From: an uncultured Eubacterium sp.
GTDB taxonomy: Bacteria; Bacillota_A; Clostridia; Lachnospirales; Lachnospiraceae
Reading direction: 5' to 3'
Length of the DNA stretch: 64,000 nucleotides
Assembly: GCA_910589045.1 (NCBI GenBank)
Contig: CAJUSH010000004.1
Location: 1-64,000, forward strand
Shown here: piece by piece, positions 26,027-35,294 of the stretch
Position numbering within the stretch: the first letter of the stretch is position 1
How the letters are laid out: the number at the start of each line of letters is the position of its first letter
Program-made: the position numbers and the translations under genes
Notes under the pieces: model-generated
Seen by the model: only the letters and a program-made list of their open reading frames with translations
What the model was told of the DNA's origin: nothing
Database searches by the model: none

Positions 26027-26055
26027 TTGCATCGGGGATGAAAATATATTATAGT
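26027..26055 (+). promoter_or_regulatory. SigmaA-type promoter of the glycan island
   Basis: TTGCAT (26027-26032), 17-nt spacer, TATAGT (26050-26055). The first gene begins at 26429, so transcripts would carry a leader of about 370 nt. It contains a GGATG/GCATCC hairpin (about 26219-26250), a GAAGTT/AACTTC hairpin (about 26275-26293) and a terminator at 26330-26369. No known riboswitch class was recognised in the leader. Confidence 0.55.
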
Positions 26056-26329
26056 GTAGATATCGGTTCGGAAGGCGTTGATACTGCCGGCCGTCTGTGA
26101 TGTCGGTATGAAGGTGGCTCTTTGTGTGCGATCTGCGCAGGGCTGTCAGAAATTGTCAGGCGAAAGGCGGTTAAGTTTTCGGAGGATTGGCCGATATAGT
26201 ATGCGATGTGATAATTCGGATGGATTTGGTTTTGCTTTAGGTGCATCCGGGTTGTGACGATTGAAAATTTAGAAGAAGTTTAGGACGAACTTCATGATTG
26301 CATGGACGCAGTAATATTGGATTGTAATG

Positions 26330-26369
26330 GGCTACCCTTGAATCATGTGGTTTGAGGGTGGCTTTTTTG
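26330..26369 (+). terminator. Intrinsic terminator inside the glycan-island leader
   Basis: GGCTACCCT (26330-26338) pairs with AGGGTGGCT (26354-26362, including G-U pairs) and is followed by a run of T's (26362-26367). It is 60 nt before the LicD start and downstream of the candidate promoter, which places it as an attenuator. NusG-paralogue (LoaP-type) antitermination is known for long clostridial polysaccharide operons and is one possible control; no such gene is in the window. Confidence 0.7.
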
Positions 26370-26428
26370 TATGCACAGATTCATTTCAGATAAAAAGAAA
26401 TCAATGTATACAGAAGTTGGAGAATAGC

Positions 26429-27259
26429 ATGAAAACTTTTGAATATACGCCTGAAAATATCCGCAGGATGCAGCTCGTTGAGCTGGATATGCTGATAGAG
26501 GTTGATCGTATCTGTCGAAAGCACCACATCAGGTACATTTTGGATGGTGGAACCTTGCTTGGGGCAGTGCGGCACAAGGGATTTATTCCATGGGATGATG
26601 ACATCGATACAAAAATGCTGAGGGATGATTTCGATAAATTCTGTAAGGTCTGCAGACAGGAATTGGACAAGAATAAATATTTTTTGCAGACATATAAGAC
26701 TGACCCGGGCTACCGTTGGGGCTATGCCCGGATTCTTCGAAGAGGCACATATTTTAGTAGGGAGAACCAGGAGATGCTCACGATGAAGCGAGGAATTTTT
26801 ATAGATATCTTTCCCTGCGATAATATGCCGGAAAAAAAGGTTCTTAAAGCAATCTATAACTTTCGATGTTTTTTTGCACGCAAGGTCTCCTATTCACCGG
26901 TTGGGGCAGTTCATGAGCAAAATTATTTAAAAAAGGTTGGATATCGAATTTTAAGATGTCTTCCGTATCGGATTGCAAAGAGAGGTTTTGAAAGGCAGGC
27001 ATATCAGTATAACAGAAAAAAAACACGGCTGGTTCGGACGACGGCCTGGGGATGTATGCAGGAAACAGCAGGTTTTCCCCGGGAATGGATGAGTAGAAGG
27101 TGCGAATTAGAATTTGAGGGGCATCGTTTTTTTGCACCGGAGGATTATGATGGATATTTGCAGTATCAATTTGGTAAGGATTATATGCAGCCTCCGCCTG
27201 AAAAAAAACGTGTTCCAAAGCACACATCAACGCGGATTGATTTTGGAGATGCCTGCTGA
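26429..27259 (+). CDS. LicD-family phosphotransferase
   Basis: This 276-residue enzyme belongs to the LicD family, which transfers phosphocholine or related phospho-groups from CDP precursors to cell-surface sugars. The family pattern is clear: LLGAVRHKGFIPWDDDIDTK near 52-71 contains the metal-binding acidic DDDID, after the nucleotidyltransferase-like LDGGTLLG. The C-terminal part carries basic residues and FFAPEDYDGYLQYQFG. The frame is open from 26345, inside the terminator, but the ATG at 26429 has TTGGAG about 8 nt upstream. It is the first gene of the island and 8 nt from the next. Phosphonate precursors made near 56 kb would be plausible donors, but that is inference. Confidence 0.88.
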   Translation: MKTFEYTPENIRRMQLVELDMLIEVDRICRKHHIRYILDGGTLLGAVRHKGFIPWDDDIDTKMLRDDFDKFCKVCRQELDKNKYFLQTYKTDPGYRWGYARILRRGTYFSRENQEMLTMKRGIFIDIFPCDNMPEKKVLKAIYNFRCFFARKVSYSPVGAVHEQNYLKKVGYRILRCLPYRIAKRGFERQAYQYNRKKTRLVRTTAWGCMQETAGFPREWMSRRCELEFEGHRFFAPEDYDGYLQYQFGKDYMQPPPEKKRVPKHTSTRIDFGDAC

Positions 27260-27267
27260 TAAAAATT

Positions 27268-28317
27268 ATGAAAAAAATAGATTCATATATTGTTGAAAAA
27301 ACAAATAGTTTGAAGGATGCAATGCAGGCTATTGACGAAAATGGTGCAGGATTTGTGGCAGTCTGTGACGGAAAAAAGTTTTTCGGGATTGTTACGGATG
27401 GGGATATCAGGCGTTATTTGTTGGCCGGTGGCAGCTTGAATGAAAACATGTGCAGCGTGACGAATAAAGATCCTTATTACGTTAATGAAGATAACCAACA
27501 AATGGCGGTATCCCTGATGCTTCGTAAAGAACTGACAGCAGTTCCGGTTGTCAATGCAGAGCATGAACTGGTTGATATTATCCTGAACAAGCCAAAGAGC
27601 AACAGCCAGGAAAAGGAACGGCTTAATATCCCGCTTGTAATCATGGCAGGAGGGAAAGGAACCCGCCTGCAGCCCTACACGGACATTCTCCCAAAGCCGT
27701 TGATTCCGATTGACGGCATCACGATCACGGAACAGATTATGAACCGCTTCAGTGCATACGGCTGCAATGACGTCTATATCATTGTCAACTACATGAAGGA
27801 TTTTATCAAGGCATATTTCAGGGAAAAGGATGTAAGCCAGACAGTTCATTTTGTGGAAGAGAAGCATTTTTTGGGAACTGGCGGCGGATTGAAGTATGTC
27901 AGGGGAATGCTGGGCAGCACATTTTTTGTGAGTAACTGTGATGTACTGATTGACTGCGACTATGCGGAAATGCTCGCTTGGCATAAGAAGCAAGGAAATA
28001 TTCTTACGATGGTATGTGCAAAAAAGAATCTTGTTATCCCCTATGGGACAATCGAGATCGGGGAAGCACATCAGATTCTGTCGATGGAGGAAAAACCGGA
28101 GGTTACATACAACATCAATACCGGGCTCTATATCATCGAGCCGGAGTTTTTAAGCTTGATACCGGAGGAAGGTTCCATCCATATGACGGAGCTGATAAAG
28201 GCAGCTATGGGAGCCGGCAAGACGGTCGGGACGTATGTGCTAGACGAACGTCAGTGGATGGACATGGGGCAGATGGAGGAGTTGGAGCAGATGAAAGGGA
28301 AGCTGGAGCAGTTTTAA
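27268..28317 (+). CDS. ptmE: CBS-domain sugar-1-phosphate nucleotidyltransferase (PtmE-like)
   Basis: This 349-residue protein has a CBS-domain pair (about 1-115; FVAVCDGKKFFGIVTDGDIR) fused to a nucleotidyltransferase (about 122-349). Its signature is VIMAGGKGTRLQPYTDILPK, with the binding strand NCDVLIDCDY near 229. The same fusion is found in PtmE, the glucosamine-1-phosphate guanylyltransferase that starts the GDP-linked legionaminic acid pathway. Here it directly precedes LegH-, LegI-, LegG- and LegB-like genes, which favours that role over other hexose-1-phosphate nucleotidyltransferases. The nucleotide specificity is not readable from sequence. It is translated from an ATG 8 nt after LicD. 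Confidence 0.72.
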   Translation: MKKIDSYIVEKTNSLKDAMQAIDENGAGFVAVCDGKKFFGIVTDGDIRRYLLAGGSLNENMCSVTNKDPYYVNEDNQQMAVSLMLRKELTAVPVVNAEHELVDIILNKPKSNSQEKERLNIPLVIMAGGKGTRLQPYTDILPKPLIPIDGITITEQIMNRFSAYGCNDVYIIVNYMKDFIKAYFREKDVSQTVHFVEEKHFLGTGGGLKYVRGMLGSTFFVSNCDVLIDCDYAEMLAWHKKQGNILTMVCAKKNLVIPYGTIEIGEAHQILSMEEKPEVTYNINTGLYIIEPEFLSLIPEEGSIHMTELIKAAMGAGKTVGTYVLDERQWMDMGQMEELEQMKGKLEQF

Positions 28318-28328
28318 GGAATGATGCA

Positions 28329-28946
28329 ATGGAACAGATCATTTTAATCGGCGGCGGCGGGCATGCAAAAAGCGTGGCCGACAGTATTCGTCAGATCGGA
28401 CAGTATGAAATTGCCGGATATATCGACAGGCCGGAGCTGAAAGGAAAAGTATCAGATGAGATACCCTTTATTGGGACAGACGATGACTTACAGGCGGTTT
28501 ATAGCGAGGGAATCCGAAATGCGTTTATTACAATCGGGTATCTGGGAAGCGGGAATATTCGAGAGTTGCTTTACGAACAATTGAAGCGGATTGGCTTTTG
28601 CATCCCTTCTATCATAGATCCGGCGGCAATACTGGCGGAACATGTGGTGTTAGGTGAGGGTGTTTATATTGGAAAACGAGCAGTGGTCAATACCGGCTCC
28701 AGAATCGGGGATCTTTGTATCATCAATACGGGTACAGTGGTGGAGCATGACAATGTAATTGGTGGCTTTTCCCACATGGCAGTTGGGAGTGTGCTGTGTG
28801 GGCATGTCAGGGTTGGAACACGGTGCTTGGTTGGTGCAGGTGCAATTGTGATACAGGGAATTACAATCGGAGATGGGGTCATTGTCGGTGCAGGTGTGAC
28901 GGTAAGGCATAATATAGAAAAAGGAAAGACCTATTATGGGAAATAA
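28329..28946 (+). CDS. legH: NeuD/PglD/LegH-like sugar N-acetyltransferase
   Basis: This 205-residue acetyltransferase has a small N-terminal Rossmann domain (ILIGGGGHAKSVADSIRQIG; GYIDRPELKG) and a left-handed beta-helix of hexapeptide repeats (about 95-205; INTGTVVEHDNVIGGFSHMA, then GAGAIVIQGITIGDGVIVGA). The His in VVEHDN is the catalytic base of PglD/NeuD enzymes. In legionaminate synthesis LegH acetylates the 4-amino group of the UDP- or GDP-sugar. The ATG at 28329 follows GGAATG closely; the open frame extends upstream inside ptmE but is not used. Its 3' end overlaps the synthase gene by 11 nt. Confidence 0.8.
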   Translation: MEQIILIGGGGHAKSVADSIRQIGQYEIAGYIDRPELKGKVSDEIPFIGTDDDLQAVYSEGIRNAFITIGYLGSGNIRELLYEQLKRIGFCIPSIIDPAAILAEHVVLGEGVYIGKRAVVNTGSRIGDLCIINTGTVVEHDNVIGGFSHMAVGSVLCGHVRVGTRCLVGAGAIVIQGITIGDGVIVGAGVTVRHNIEKGKTYYGK

Positions 28947-29955
28947 GAGATGCATTATTATTGCGGAAGCGGGGGTGAACCACAACGGTGATCTTGAACT
29001 TGCGAAGAAGATGGTTGCGAAGGCAAAAATGGCCGGGGCTGATTATATTAAATTTCAGACTTTTGTGCCGCAGGAGTTGGTGACAGGTAATGCGGCAAAG
29101 GCAGATTATCAGAAAAGGGAGACGGGGGAGCAGGGCTCCCAGTTTGAAATGCTAAAAAAGCTGGCACTTTCCGAAGAAGCATTCCATCAGCTAAAGACAT
29201 GTTGTGATGACGAGGGCATCGGTTTTTTGTCGGCACCTTTTGATCTGAGAAGTATTGATTTTTTGTCCACATTTAATATGGATTTCTGGAAGGTGCCATC
29301 AGGTGAGATCACAGACCTTCCATATTTAGAAAAGATAGCAAAGACAGGAAAAAATGTCATTCTCTCAACAGGGATGAGTGAATTGAATGAGATCAGGGCG
29401 GCTTTGGATATCCTTGAGGGAAATGGTTCGGGCAGAATTACTATTCTTCACTGCAATACGGAGTACCCGACACCTTTTGAAGATGTGAATCTGCTGGCGA
29501 TGAAAGAACTGGTGCGGGTATTTCAGAAGGAGGTGGGCTACTCGGATCACACAATAGGGATTGAGGTTTCGGTTGCGGCGGTTGCGCTTGGTGCCAGGAT
29601 GATTGAGAAGCATTTTACGCTGGACAGAGCGATGGCGGGGCCGGATCATAGAGCGAGCCTCGAACCGACTGATCTGATGAATATGGTGGCATCAATTCGC
29701 CACATAGAAGAAGCTTTCGGGGATGGGAAGAAGCGACGAACAGCTTCCGAGCATCAGAATGCTGTTATTGCTAGAAAAAGCATTGTTGCATCAAGGGGGA
29801 TAAGAGAAGGGGAACTGTTCACAGAGGATAATATTGCCGCAAAAAGGCCGGGAAATGGGATTTCTCCGATGCGGTGGCATGAGATATTAGGGAAACAGGC
29901 CAGGAGGAATTATCAGCCGGATGAATTGATAGAGAAAGAAGAACTGGATGTATAG
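28936..29955 (+). CDS. legI: Nonulosonic acid synthase (LegI/NeuB family)
   Basis: This 339-residue enzyme condenses phosphoenolpyruvate with a 6-carbon amino sugar to form a 9-carbon nonulosonic acid. The TIM-barrel NeuB domain (about 1-245) shows IIAEAGVNHNGD, DYIKFQTFVP, LSTGMSELNEIRAAL, LHCNTEYPTP and EKHFTLDR. A C-terminal SAF (antifreeze-like) domain spans about 285-337 (GELFTEDNIAAKRPGNGISP). Sequence alone does not cleanly separate legionaminate from neuraminate synthases; the PtmE- and LegB-like neighbours favour legionaminate. It overlaps the genes on both sides, so it is translated as part of one unit. Confidence 0.88.
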   Translation: MGNKRCIIIAEAGVNHNGDLELAKKMVAKAKMAGADYIKFQTFVPQELVTGNAAKADYQKRETGEQGSQFEMLKKLALSEEAFHQLKTCCDDEGIGFLSAPFDLRSIDFLSTFNMDFWKVPSGEITDLPYLEKIAKTGKNVILSTGMSELNEIRAALDILEGNGSGRITILHCNTEYPTPFEDVNLLAMKELVRVFQKEVGYSDHTIGIEVSVAAVALGARMIEKHFTLDRAMAGPDHRASLEPTDLMNMVASIRHIEEAFGDGKKRRTASEHQNAVIARKSIVASRGIREGELFTEDNIAAKRPGNGISPMRWHEILGKQARRNYQPDELIEKEELDV

Positions 29956-31114
29956 GATAGGCGTAGTTACAGGTACAAGAGCAGAATACGGATTATTGAA
30001 ACCGATGATGGAGCGGATTCAGGAAGATGACATGCTGGAGCTTTACCTTATTGTGACGGGTGCGCATCTGGAGGACAGGCTTGGATGTACCGTTAAGGAG
30101 ATTGAAAAGGATGGGTTCCCGATTGGCCGGAAGATACAGATGGATTTATCGTCCGACACTCCGGAAGGTATCTGCTTCTCAGTCAGCAGGGAAATGCAGG
30201 GACTGGCGGGTGCATTCCGGGATGCGGGTATTGACCTGCTGATTCTGTTGGGCGACCGGTATGAGACGCTGGTGGCGTCTGTGGCCGCAACGATTTTCAA
30301 CATTCCGGTTGCACATATCCACGGCGGCGAGGTGACGGAGGGAGCCATTGATGACGCCATGCGCCATGCAATTACGAAGATGAGCCACCTGCATTTTGCC
30401 AGCACAGCAGAGTATGCCAGACGCATCGTCCAAATGGGTGAGCAGCCGGAGCATGTGCATGTTGTCGGTGCTCTCGGAGTTGAAAACATAAAGAACATGC
30501 ACTTCCTGGGAAGGCAAGAGCTGGCGGAACATTTCAGCGGGTTGTTTCTGGAGCCGTACATGATGGTGACATACCATCCCGTGACCCTGGATGACGAACC
30601 GGTACAGAAACAGGCTGGGGCTCTGCTGGAGGCGCTTTTGGATTATCCTGAATATAATTATGTGTTTACTTACGCGAATGCGGACAGGGATGGAACTGCC
30701 ATTAATGAGATGCTGGACGCGTTCGTGAGTAAAAATAAGAACGCGGCAGTATTTCGATCTATGGGGCAGACCGGGTATTTAAGTGCATTGTGTCATGCAT
30801 GTGCAGTAGTTGGGAACTCATCAAGCGGAATCATTGAGGCTCCGTCCTTTCATATCCCGACAGTCAACATCGGCGATCGACAGAAAGGACGGATTGCGGG
30901 GGTTTCCGTGATCCATTGCAAAACCGGGTACGCGGAAATTCATGCGGCAATCGGACAGGCGCTGACAAAAGAATTCCGCCGAAAATGTCTGGTATCTGGA
31001 AATCCGTATGAGGGCGTGGACACTTGCGGCAGGATCACTTCGAAGATAAAAAGGGAATTGGAAAAAGGAATCTGCCTGCAAAAGAAATTTTATGATTATG
31101 GGGTTTCAGAATGA
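29948..31114 (+). CDS. legG: Hydrolysing UDP/GDP-sugar 2-epimerase (LegG/NeuC)
   Basis: This 388-residue GT-B-fold enzyme of the NeuC/LegG type removes the nucleotide and inverts C2 in one step, giving the free sugar for the synthase. Diagnostic stretches are VVTGTRAEYGLLKPMM at the start, LLGDRYETL near 97, HIHGGEVTEGAIDDAMRHA near 118-136 and GNSSSGIIEAPSF near 292, the nucleotide-binding end. Length is normal. It overlaps legI by 8 nt and legB by 4 nt (ATGA). Confidence 0.87.
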   Translation: MYRIGVVTGTRAEYGLLKPMMERIQEDDMLELYLIVTGAHLEDRLGCTVKEIEKDGFPIGRKIQMDLSSDTPEGICFSVSREMQGLAGAFRDAGIDLLILLGDRYETLVASVAATIFNIPVAHIHGGEVTEGAIDDAMRHAITKMSHLHFASTAEYARRIVQMGEQPEHVHVVGALGVENIKNMHFLGRQELAEHFSGLFLEPYMMVTYHPVTLDDEPVQKQAGALLEALLDYPEYNYVFTYANADRDGTAINEMLDAFVSKNKNAAVFRSMGQTGYLSALCHACAVVGNSSSGIIEAPSFHIPTVNIGDRQKGRIAGVSVIHCKTGYAEIHAAIGQALTKEFRRKCLVSGNPYEGVDTCGRITSKIKRELEKGICLQKKFYDYGVSE

Positions 31115-32091
31115 AGAATGTATTAGTCACCGGTGCAGATGGTTTTATCGGAAGCCATCTGGTAGAGCATCTGTTGGAAAAAGGATATGGGGTGAAAGCC
31201 TTCGTCTATTACAATTCCTTCGGGAGTTGGGGATGGCTGGACACCTTGCCACAGGAAAAATTAAGTGAGATTGAGATATTTGCCGGGGATATTAGAGATC
31301 CGAACGGTGTCCGTACCGCAATGAAGGGTGTGGACTGGATATTCCATCTGGCGGCTCTGATTGCAATCCCTTTTAGTTATCATTCGCCGGACTCCTATGT
31401 GGATACAAATATCAAGGGAACTTTAAATGTTTTGCAGGCGGTGAAGGATCTGGGGACGGAAAAGCTGATGGTGACATCAACCTCCGAGGTGTACGGGACA
31501 GCACAGTATGTCCCCATTGATGAGAAGCATCCATTGCAGGGGCAGTCGCCCTACTCGGCAACAAAAATTGGGGCGGATCGACTGGCGGAGAGCTTTTACC
31601 GGAGCTTTAACCTTCCGGTTGCAATTGTAAGACCTTTCAATACCTATGGGCCGCGGCAGTCTGCAAGGGCGGTCATCCCGACGATCATCTCACAGCTTCT
31701 GGCTGGGAAAGAGGAGATCAGGCTGGGATCACTGATGCCGACCAGGGATTTCAATTATGTAAAAGATACGGCGGCGGGCTTTCTTGCAGTAGCGGAATCC
31801 GACAGGACGGTGGGGCAGGAGATCAATATCGCGACCGGACAGGAGATCTCGGTCGGGGAGCTGGCAGAAACAATCATCGGGCAGATCAATCCGAAAGCAA
31901 GGATTATCTGTGATGAACAGCGATTAAGGCCAGAGAAGAGCGAGGTGAACCGGCTGCTTGGAAGCAATGCAAAACTCAAAGAGCTGACGGACTGGGAGCA
32001 GCGGTATACGTTTGAAGAGGGGATTGCAGAGACGACCCAGTGGATGCGGGGGAATCTGGGGAGATATAAGACGGATATTTATAATGTGTGA
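31111..32091 (+). CDS. legB: NDP-sugar 4,6-dehydratase (LegB-like)
   Basis: This 326-residue extended short-chain dehydrogenase/reductase has an NAD-binding GADGFIGSH motif at 8-16, substrate-site VTSTSEVYGTA and the YSATK (Tyr-x3-Lys) catalytic pair. The RPFNTYGPRQ segment is typical of nucleotide-sugar dehydratases. In the legionaminate pathway LegB performs the 4,6-dehydration of the activated GlcNAc; the next step needs a PLP aminotransferase, LegC, which is not in this window. It closes the block of tightly overlapped pathway genes; after it, base composition drops sharply. Confidence 0.8.
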   Translation: MKNVLVTGADGFIGSHLVEHLLEKGYGVKAFVYYNSFGSWGWLDTLPQEKLSEIEIFAGDIRDPNGVRTAMKGVDWIFHLAALIAIPFSYHSPDSYVDTNIKGTLNVLQAVKDLGTEKLMVTSTSEVYGTAQYVPIDEKHPLQGQSPYSATKIGADRLAESFYRSFNLPVAIVRPFNTYGPRQSARAVIPTIISQLLAGKEEIRLGSLMPTRDFNYVKDTAAGFLAVAESDRTVGQEINIATGQEISVGELAETIIGQINPKARIICDEQRLRPEKSEVNRLLGSNAKLKELTDWEQRYTFEEGIAETTQWMRGNLGRYKTDIYNV

Positions 32092-32121
32092 GAGAAATTG
32101 AGAGGAAACGAGGATAAAGGT

Positions 32122-33051
32122 ATGAAATACTGGATATTTGGAGCCGGCAAATATGGTAGAAAATGTTATGAGCAGTATAACAATCAAGTAGATTTTTGCG
32201 GTTTTATTGATAATGATGAGAATAAGGATCATACATATTGTTGTGGATTGTGTGTAGTTTCATATAACTGTTTTAAAACTATTTTTAATAAAAGTGAAGA
32301 GAAAATTATTATTGCGAGTGATTATTCTGCAGAGATGTATGCACAGCTCATGGATGATCAGTATGAAGATTATGTTGAGAAGGTATATAAAGAGTCAGGA
32401 GGGTTGTCATCGATTGAAGATTGCTGGAATACCATTATTAATTCATCATGCGGAGAGGAATTATGGTTAAAAGCCTATTTTGGTGAGCACTATTCGGCAG
32501 ACTATAAAGGGACTTATGTTGATGTAGGGGCATTTCATCCATTTTATGCATCAAATTCAAGATGGGCATATGACGCAGGATGGAGAGGAATAAATATAGA
32601 TGCAAATGCTGACTGTATAAAAATGTTTGAAAAGTTTAGACCAGAAGATAAAAATATTAATTGTGGGGTGTCAGACGAAACGGGAGAATTAGAATTTTAT
32701 ATATACAATGGATTGGATATGTGTACTTTTGATAAAAATCTATTTAAAGAGAGGTTAAAACTTCGAGAAATTAGAAAAGTTCCTGTAAAAACATTAAATG
32801 ATTTATTAGAAGAAAATGATATCCATGATATCGATTTTTTGGATATTGATATTGAAGGGCTGGATGAAAAAATTATTTTATCTTTTGACTGGAAAAAATA
32901 CAGACCACAGTGCGTTTTGGTAGAAATTTTAAATAAAAATTCTATAGAGGAAATCTTAGGAAGCAAAATTCATAAGAAAATGGTATCAGAGGGGTATTGC
33001 CTAATTAATTATGCTATTTTGACAGCTATGTATGTAAGGAGAAACAAATAA
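32122..33051 (+). CDS. FkbM-type methyltransferase with N-terminal Rossmann module
   Basis: This 309-residue protein has two parts. Residues 1-90 form a small Rossmann module (YWIFGAGKYGRKCYEQY; GFIDNDENK; IIIASD). Residues about 110-305 form an FkbM-like SAM methyltransferase (GTYVDVGAFHPFYASN; GINIDANADCIKMFEKF; DFLDIDIEGLD). FkbM enzymes O-methylate sugars or polyketides, so a sugar hydroxyl is the likely target. The ATG at 32122 has GAGGATAAAGG upstream; a TTG at 32098 is not needed. This is the first of the AT-rich genes and the first of several here with the same Rossmann module. Confidence 0.75.
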   Translation: MKYWIFGAGKYGRKCYEQYNNQVDFCGFIDNDENKDHTYCCGLCVVSYNCFKTIFNKSEEKIIIASDYSAEMYAQLMDDQYEDYVEKVYKESGGLSSIEDCWNTIINSSCGEELWLKAYFGEHYSADYKGTYVDVGAFHPFYASNSRWAYDAGWRGINIDANADCIKMFEKFRPEDKNINCGVSDETGELEFYIYNGLDMCTFDKNLFKERLKLREIRKVPVKTLNDLLEENDIHDIDFLDIDIEGLDEKIILSFDWKKYRPQCVLVEILNKNSIEEILGSKIHKKMVSEGYCLINYAILTAMYVRRNK

Positions 33052-34250
33052 TGAAATGGGATAATAAAGGACATCAATTTGATGAAGAAGGTAAAAGTTG
33101 GGTGGAGGCTTTCAAGAAAAAGGATGGAATATGGGTCTTTGGTGCTGGGATACTCGGAAAAGAGACGAGGGCGTTGCTCGAAAAGTATCATTGTTTTAAA
33201 GGATTTATAGATAATGATGTTTGTAAGAAAGATGAAATACTGGATTGTAAAGTATATTCGTTTAATGAATATTTGAATCAGGAGAACAAAGGATGGATTG
33301 TCATAGCGGCAAAGGATACATACACCAGAGAAATACAAAAGCAATTAGAAGAAGTTGGGAAGATAGAGAATAAAGATTTCTTTATACATACGAAATTTTT
33401 TGAGCGGATTTTTCCAATTATTTCAATATATGCTTTTGGAAAGTTATATATATGGAAGTCAGAGATTGGTGTGACAGAGAGGTGTACGTTAAAGTGCAGA
33501 AAATGTGTGCGTGGCTGCGGAATGGTAGACATTAACCATAAGGATATGAGTTTAGAGACTGTTAAGATATCAGCAGATTATTTTTTTAGAAATTTTGATT
33601 ACGTGTCAGAGTTTTGTTTAATAGGGGGAGAAACTTTGCTCTACAGTCAATTGCCAGAAGCTGTTGAATATATAGGCTCGAAATATCGGAATCAAATAGT
33701 TATTTTTAGTATTACGTCAAATGGAACGATCGTACCTTCTGAGAGATTAGTAGATATTATGAGAAAATATCATGTAGTTTACCGTATTTCAGATTATTCA
33801 AGAGCAATTCCAAAGTTAATATCACAGCACAGAAAGGTGGTTGATGTTTTAAAAGCTGGTGAAATTGATTTTCGTTTTGCTTATCAGGACGAAAATACCA
33901 CATGGGTTGATTATGGATATGATTATGTTGATAGAGGTAATAATGAAAAAGAATTGATAAAAATATTTGATCAGTGTTTGAATGGTTGTCATGCAGTTCG
34001 AAAAAATCAATACTTTTTTTGCGCTGGTGCAGAAGCGCGTTCAAGAAATTTGGGTTTACATGTTGGAGAAACGGATTATTTTGATTTAAGCAGTTGCGAC
34101 AAAATGGAGCTTTTTGAGTTCAATATGGGGTATTCAGAAAAGGGATATTTGGATATGTGTAATTTTTGTCATGGAAGTAATAGCTGGAAATATCCGGTTC
34201 CAGTTGCAGAGCAAATAGGAAAAGGAGAAAAGAATGCAACCGAAAGTTAG
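33051..34250 (+). CDS. Radical SAM enzyme with N-terminal Rossmann module
   Basis: This 399-residue protein starts with a Rossmann module (about 25-115; GIWVFGAGILGKETRALLEK; FIDNDVCKKD). A radical SAM core follows, with the [4Fe-4S] cysteines C145-x3-C149-x2-C152 (CTLKCRKCVRGC) and the glycine-rich CLIGGETLLY. Late cysteines (NGCHAV, FFCAG, CNFCHGS) may bind a further cluster in SPASM/Twitch style. The reaction is unknown; in a glycan island a sugar epimerisation, dehydration or rearrangement is plausible. Start and stop overlap the neighbours by 1 and 17 nt. Confidence 0.75.
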   Translation: MKWDNKGHQFDEEGKSWVEAFKKKDGIWVFGAGILGKETRALLEKYHCFKGFIDNDVCKKDEILDCKVYSFNEYLNQENKGWIVIAAKDTYTREIQKQLEEVGKIENKDFFIHTKFFERIFPIISIYAFGKLYIWKSEIGVTERCTLKCRKCVRGCGMVDINHKDMSLETVKISADYFFRNFDYVSEFCLIGGETLLYSQLPEAVEYIGSKYRNQIVIFSITSNGTIVPSERLVDIMRKYHVVYRISDYSRAIPKLISQHRKVVDVLKAGEIDFRFAYQDENTTWVDYGYDYVDRGNNEKELIKIFDQCLNGCHAVRKNQYFFCAGAEARSRNLGLHVGETDYFDLSSCDKMELFEFNMGYSEKGYLDMCNFCHGSNSWKYPVPVAEQIGKGEKNATES

Positions 34251-35289
34251 CGTTATTATTCCAGTGTATAATACAGAAAGATTTTTGCAGGACTGTATCG
34301 ATAGTTTAGTGAACCAGACATTAAAAGAGATAGAGCTTATTTTTGTGAATGATGCGTCGCCAGATCATTGCATGGAGATATTAGAGGCAAATCAAAAGTT
34401 GTATCCCGATAAAATAAAGATTATTGATTCAAAGATTAATTTGAAGCAGGGCGGGGCCAGAAATTTAGGAATATATGAGGCACAGGCAGATTATATAGCT
34501 TTTGTAGATAGTGATGATTTTATTGCGCCGAGGATGTTAGAGAGGTTATATAACAGAATTGTAGAAAGAAAAGCGGATGTTTCTGTAATAAAGTATGCGA
34601 CGGTGCCGGAAGATGCAGCTTATAATATATATTTATCAGAGAATTTTGAAAATCCTATGATAAATATATTTGGATGGGATAAAGATGCAGAAAGGTTTGA
34701 CGGACGTATTTTATCAGAAAATGGGATAAAAAAGGCGCTAGCCATGGGACTGGTTGGAGTATGGCGGACTTTATGGAAAAAGAGTCTTATTGTGGATAAT
34801 AAGATTATTTTTCCAGAGTATTTAACATATGAGGATAATTGCTGGGGATGGTTGGCAGAGTGTTATATCAAGAGATATACGTTTGTTGACGAGGTGGGCT
34901 ATTTTTACAGAAAATCAGAAACTTCTACTGTTCATGCCAGAAATCAATTGTACCATTATGATAGAATTGAAATTCTGAAAATGATTTTGAGAGAGATGAA
35001 AAAAAGAGGCTTTTTTTCGAAATATTATAAGGAAATCGAATATAACGCTATAATGACATGTTTTAGCACCTATTTTATATTCATGCACAAATTTGACTAT
35101 CCCCCTAAGGCGCTGATCAAGCAGATCCCAAAAGAATGTTTGGAGCAATTTCCATACTGGAAGAACAATGCTTATTATAAAAATGCTGTTCCAAAATTGC
35201 GAAGAGTAAAATATGCCATTATAGAAAAAGTGCCAATTTTAATGCTATATATACATCCTGTGTTAGAAAAAATAATAAAAAAGGAATGA
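34234..35289 (+). CDS. Glycosyltransferase family 2
   Basis: This 351-residue GT-A-fold glycosyltransferase is inverting by family. It starts VSVIIPVYNTERFLQDCIDS, has the nucleotide-binding VNDASPDH near 37 and the metal-binding motif FVDSDDF near 91-97, and GGARNLGI before it. The C-terminal 120 residues are basic and helical. No membrane segment is seen, so it acts in the cytoplasm. Donor and acceptor cannot be told. It overlaps the radical SAM gene by 17 nt. Confidence 0.85.
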   Translation: MQPKVSVIIPVYNTERFLQDCIDSLVNQTLKEIELIFVNDASPDHCMEILEANQKLYPDKIKIIDSKINLKQGGARNLGIYEAQADYIAFVDSDDFIAPRMLERLYNRIVERKADVSVIKYATVPEDAAYNIYLSENFENPMINIFGWDKDAERFDGRILSENGIKKALAMGLVGVWRTLWKKSLIVDNKIIFPEYLTYEDNCWGWLAECYIKRYTFVDEVGYFYRKSETSTVHARNQLYHYDRIEILKMILREMKKRGFFSKYYKEIEYNAIMTCFSTYFIFMHKFDYPPKALIKQIPKECLEQFPYWKNNAYYKNAVPKLRRVKYAIIEKVPILMLYIHPVLEKIIKKE

Positions 35290-35294
35290 TGGTT

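Noticed and set aside
26055..26330. Known riboswitch in the glycan-island leader
   Set aside because: I looked for c-di-GMP, SAM, TPP and similar core motifs and did not find a convincing one; only generic hairpins are seen.
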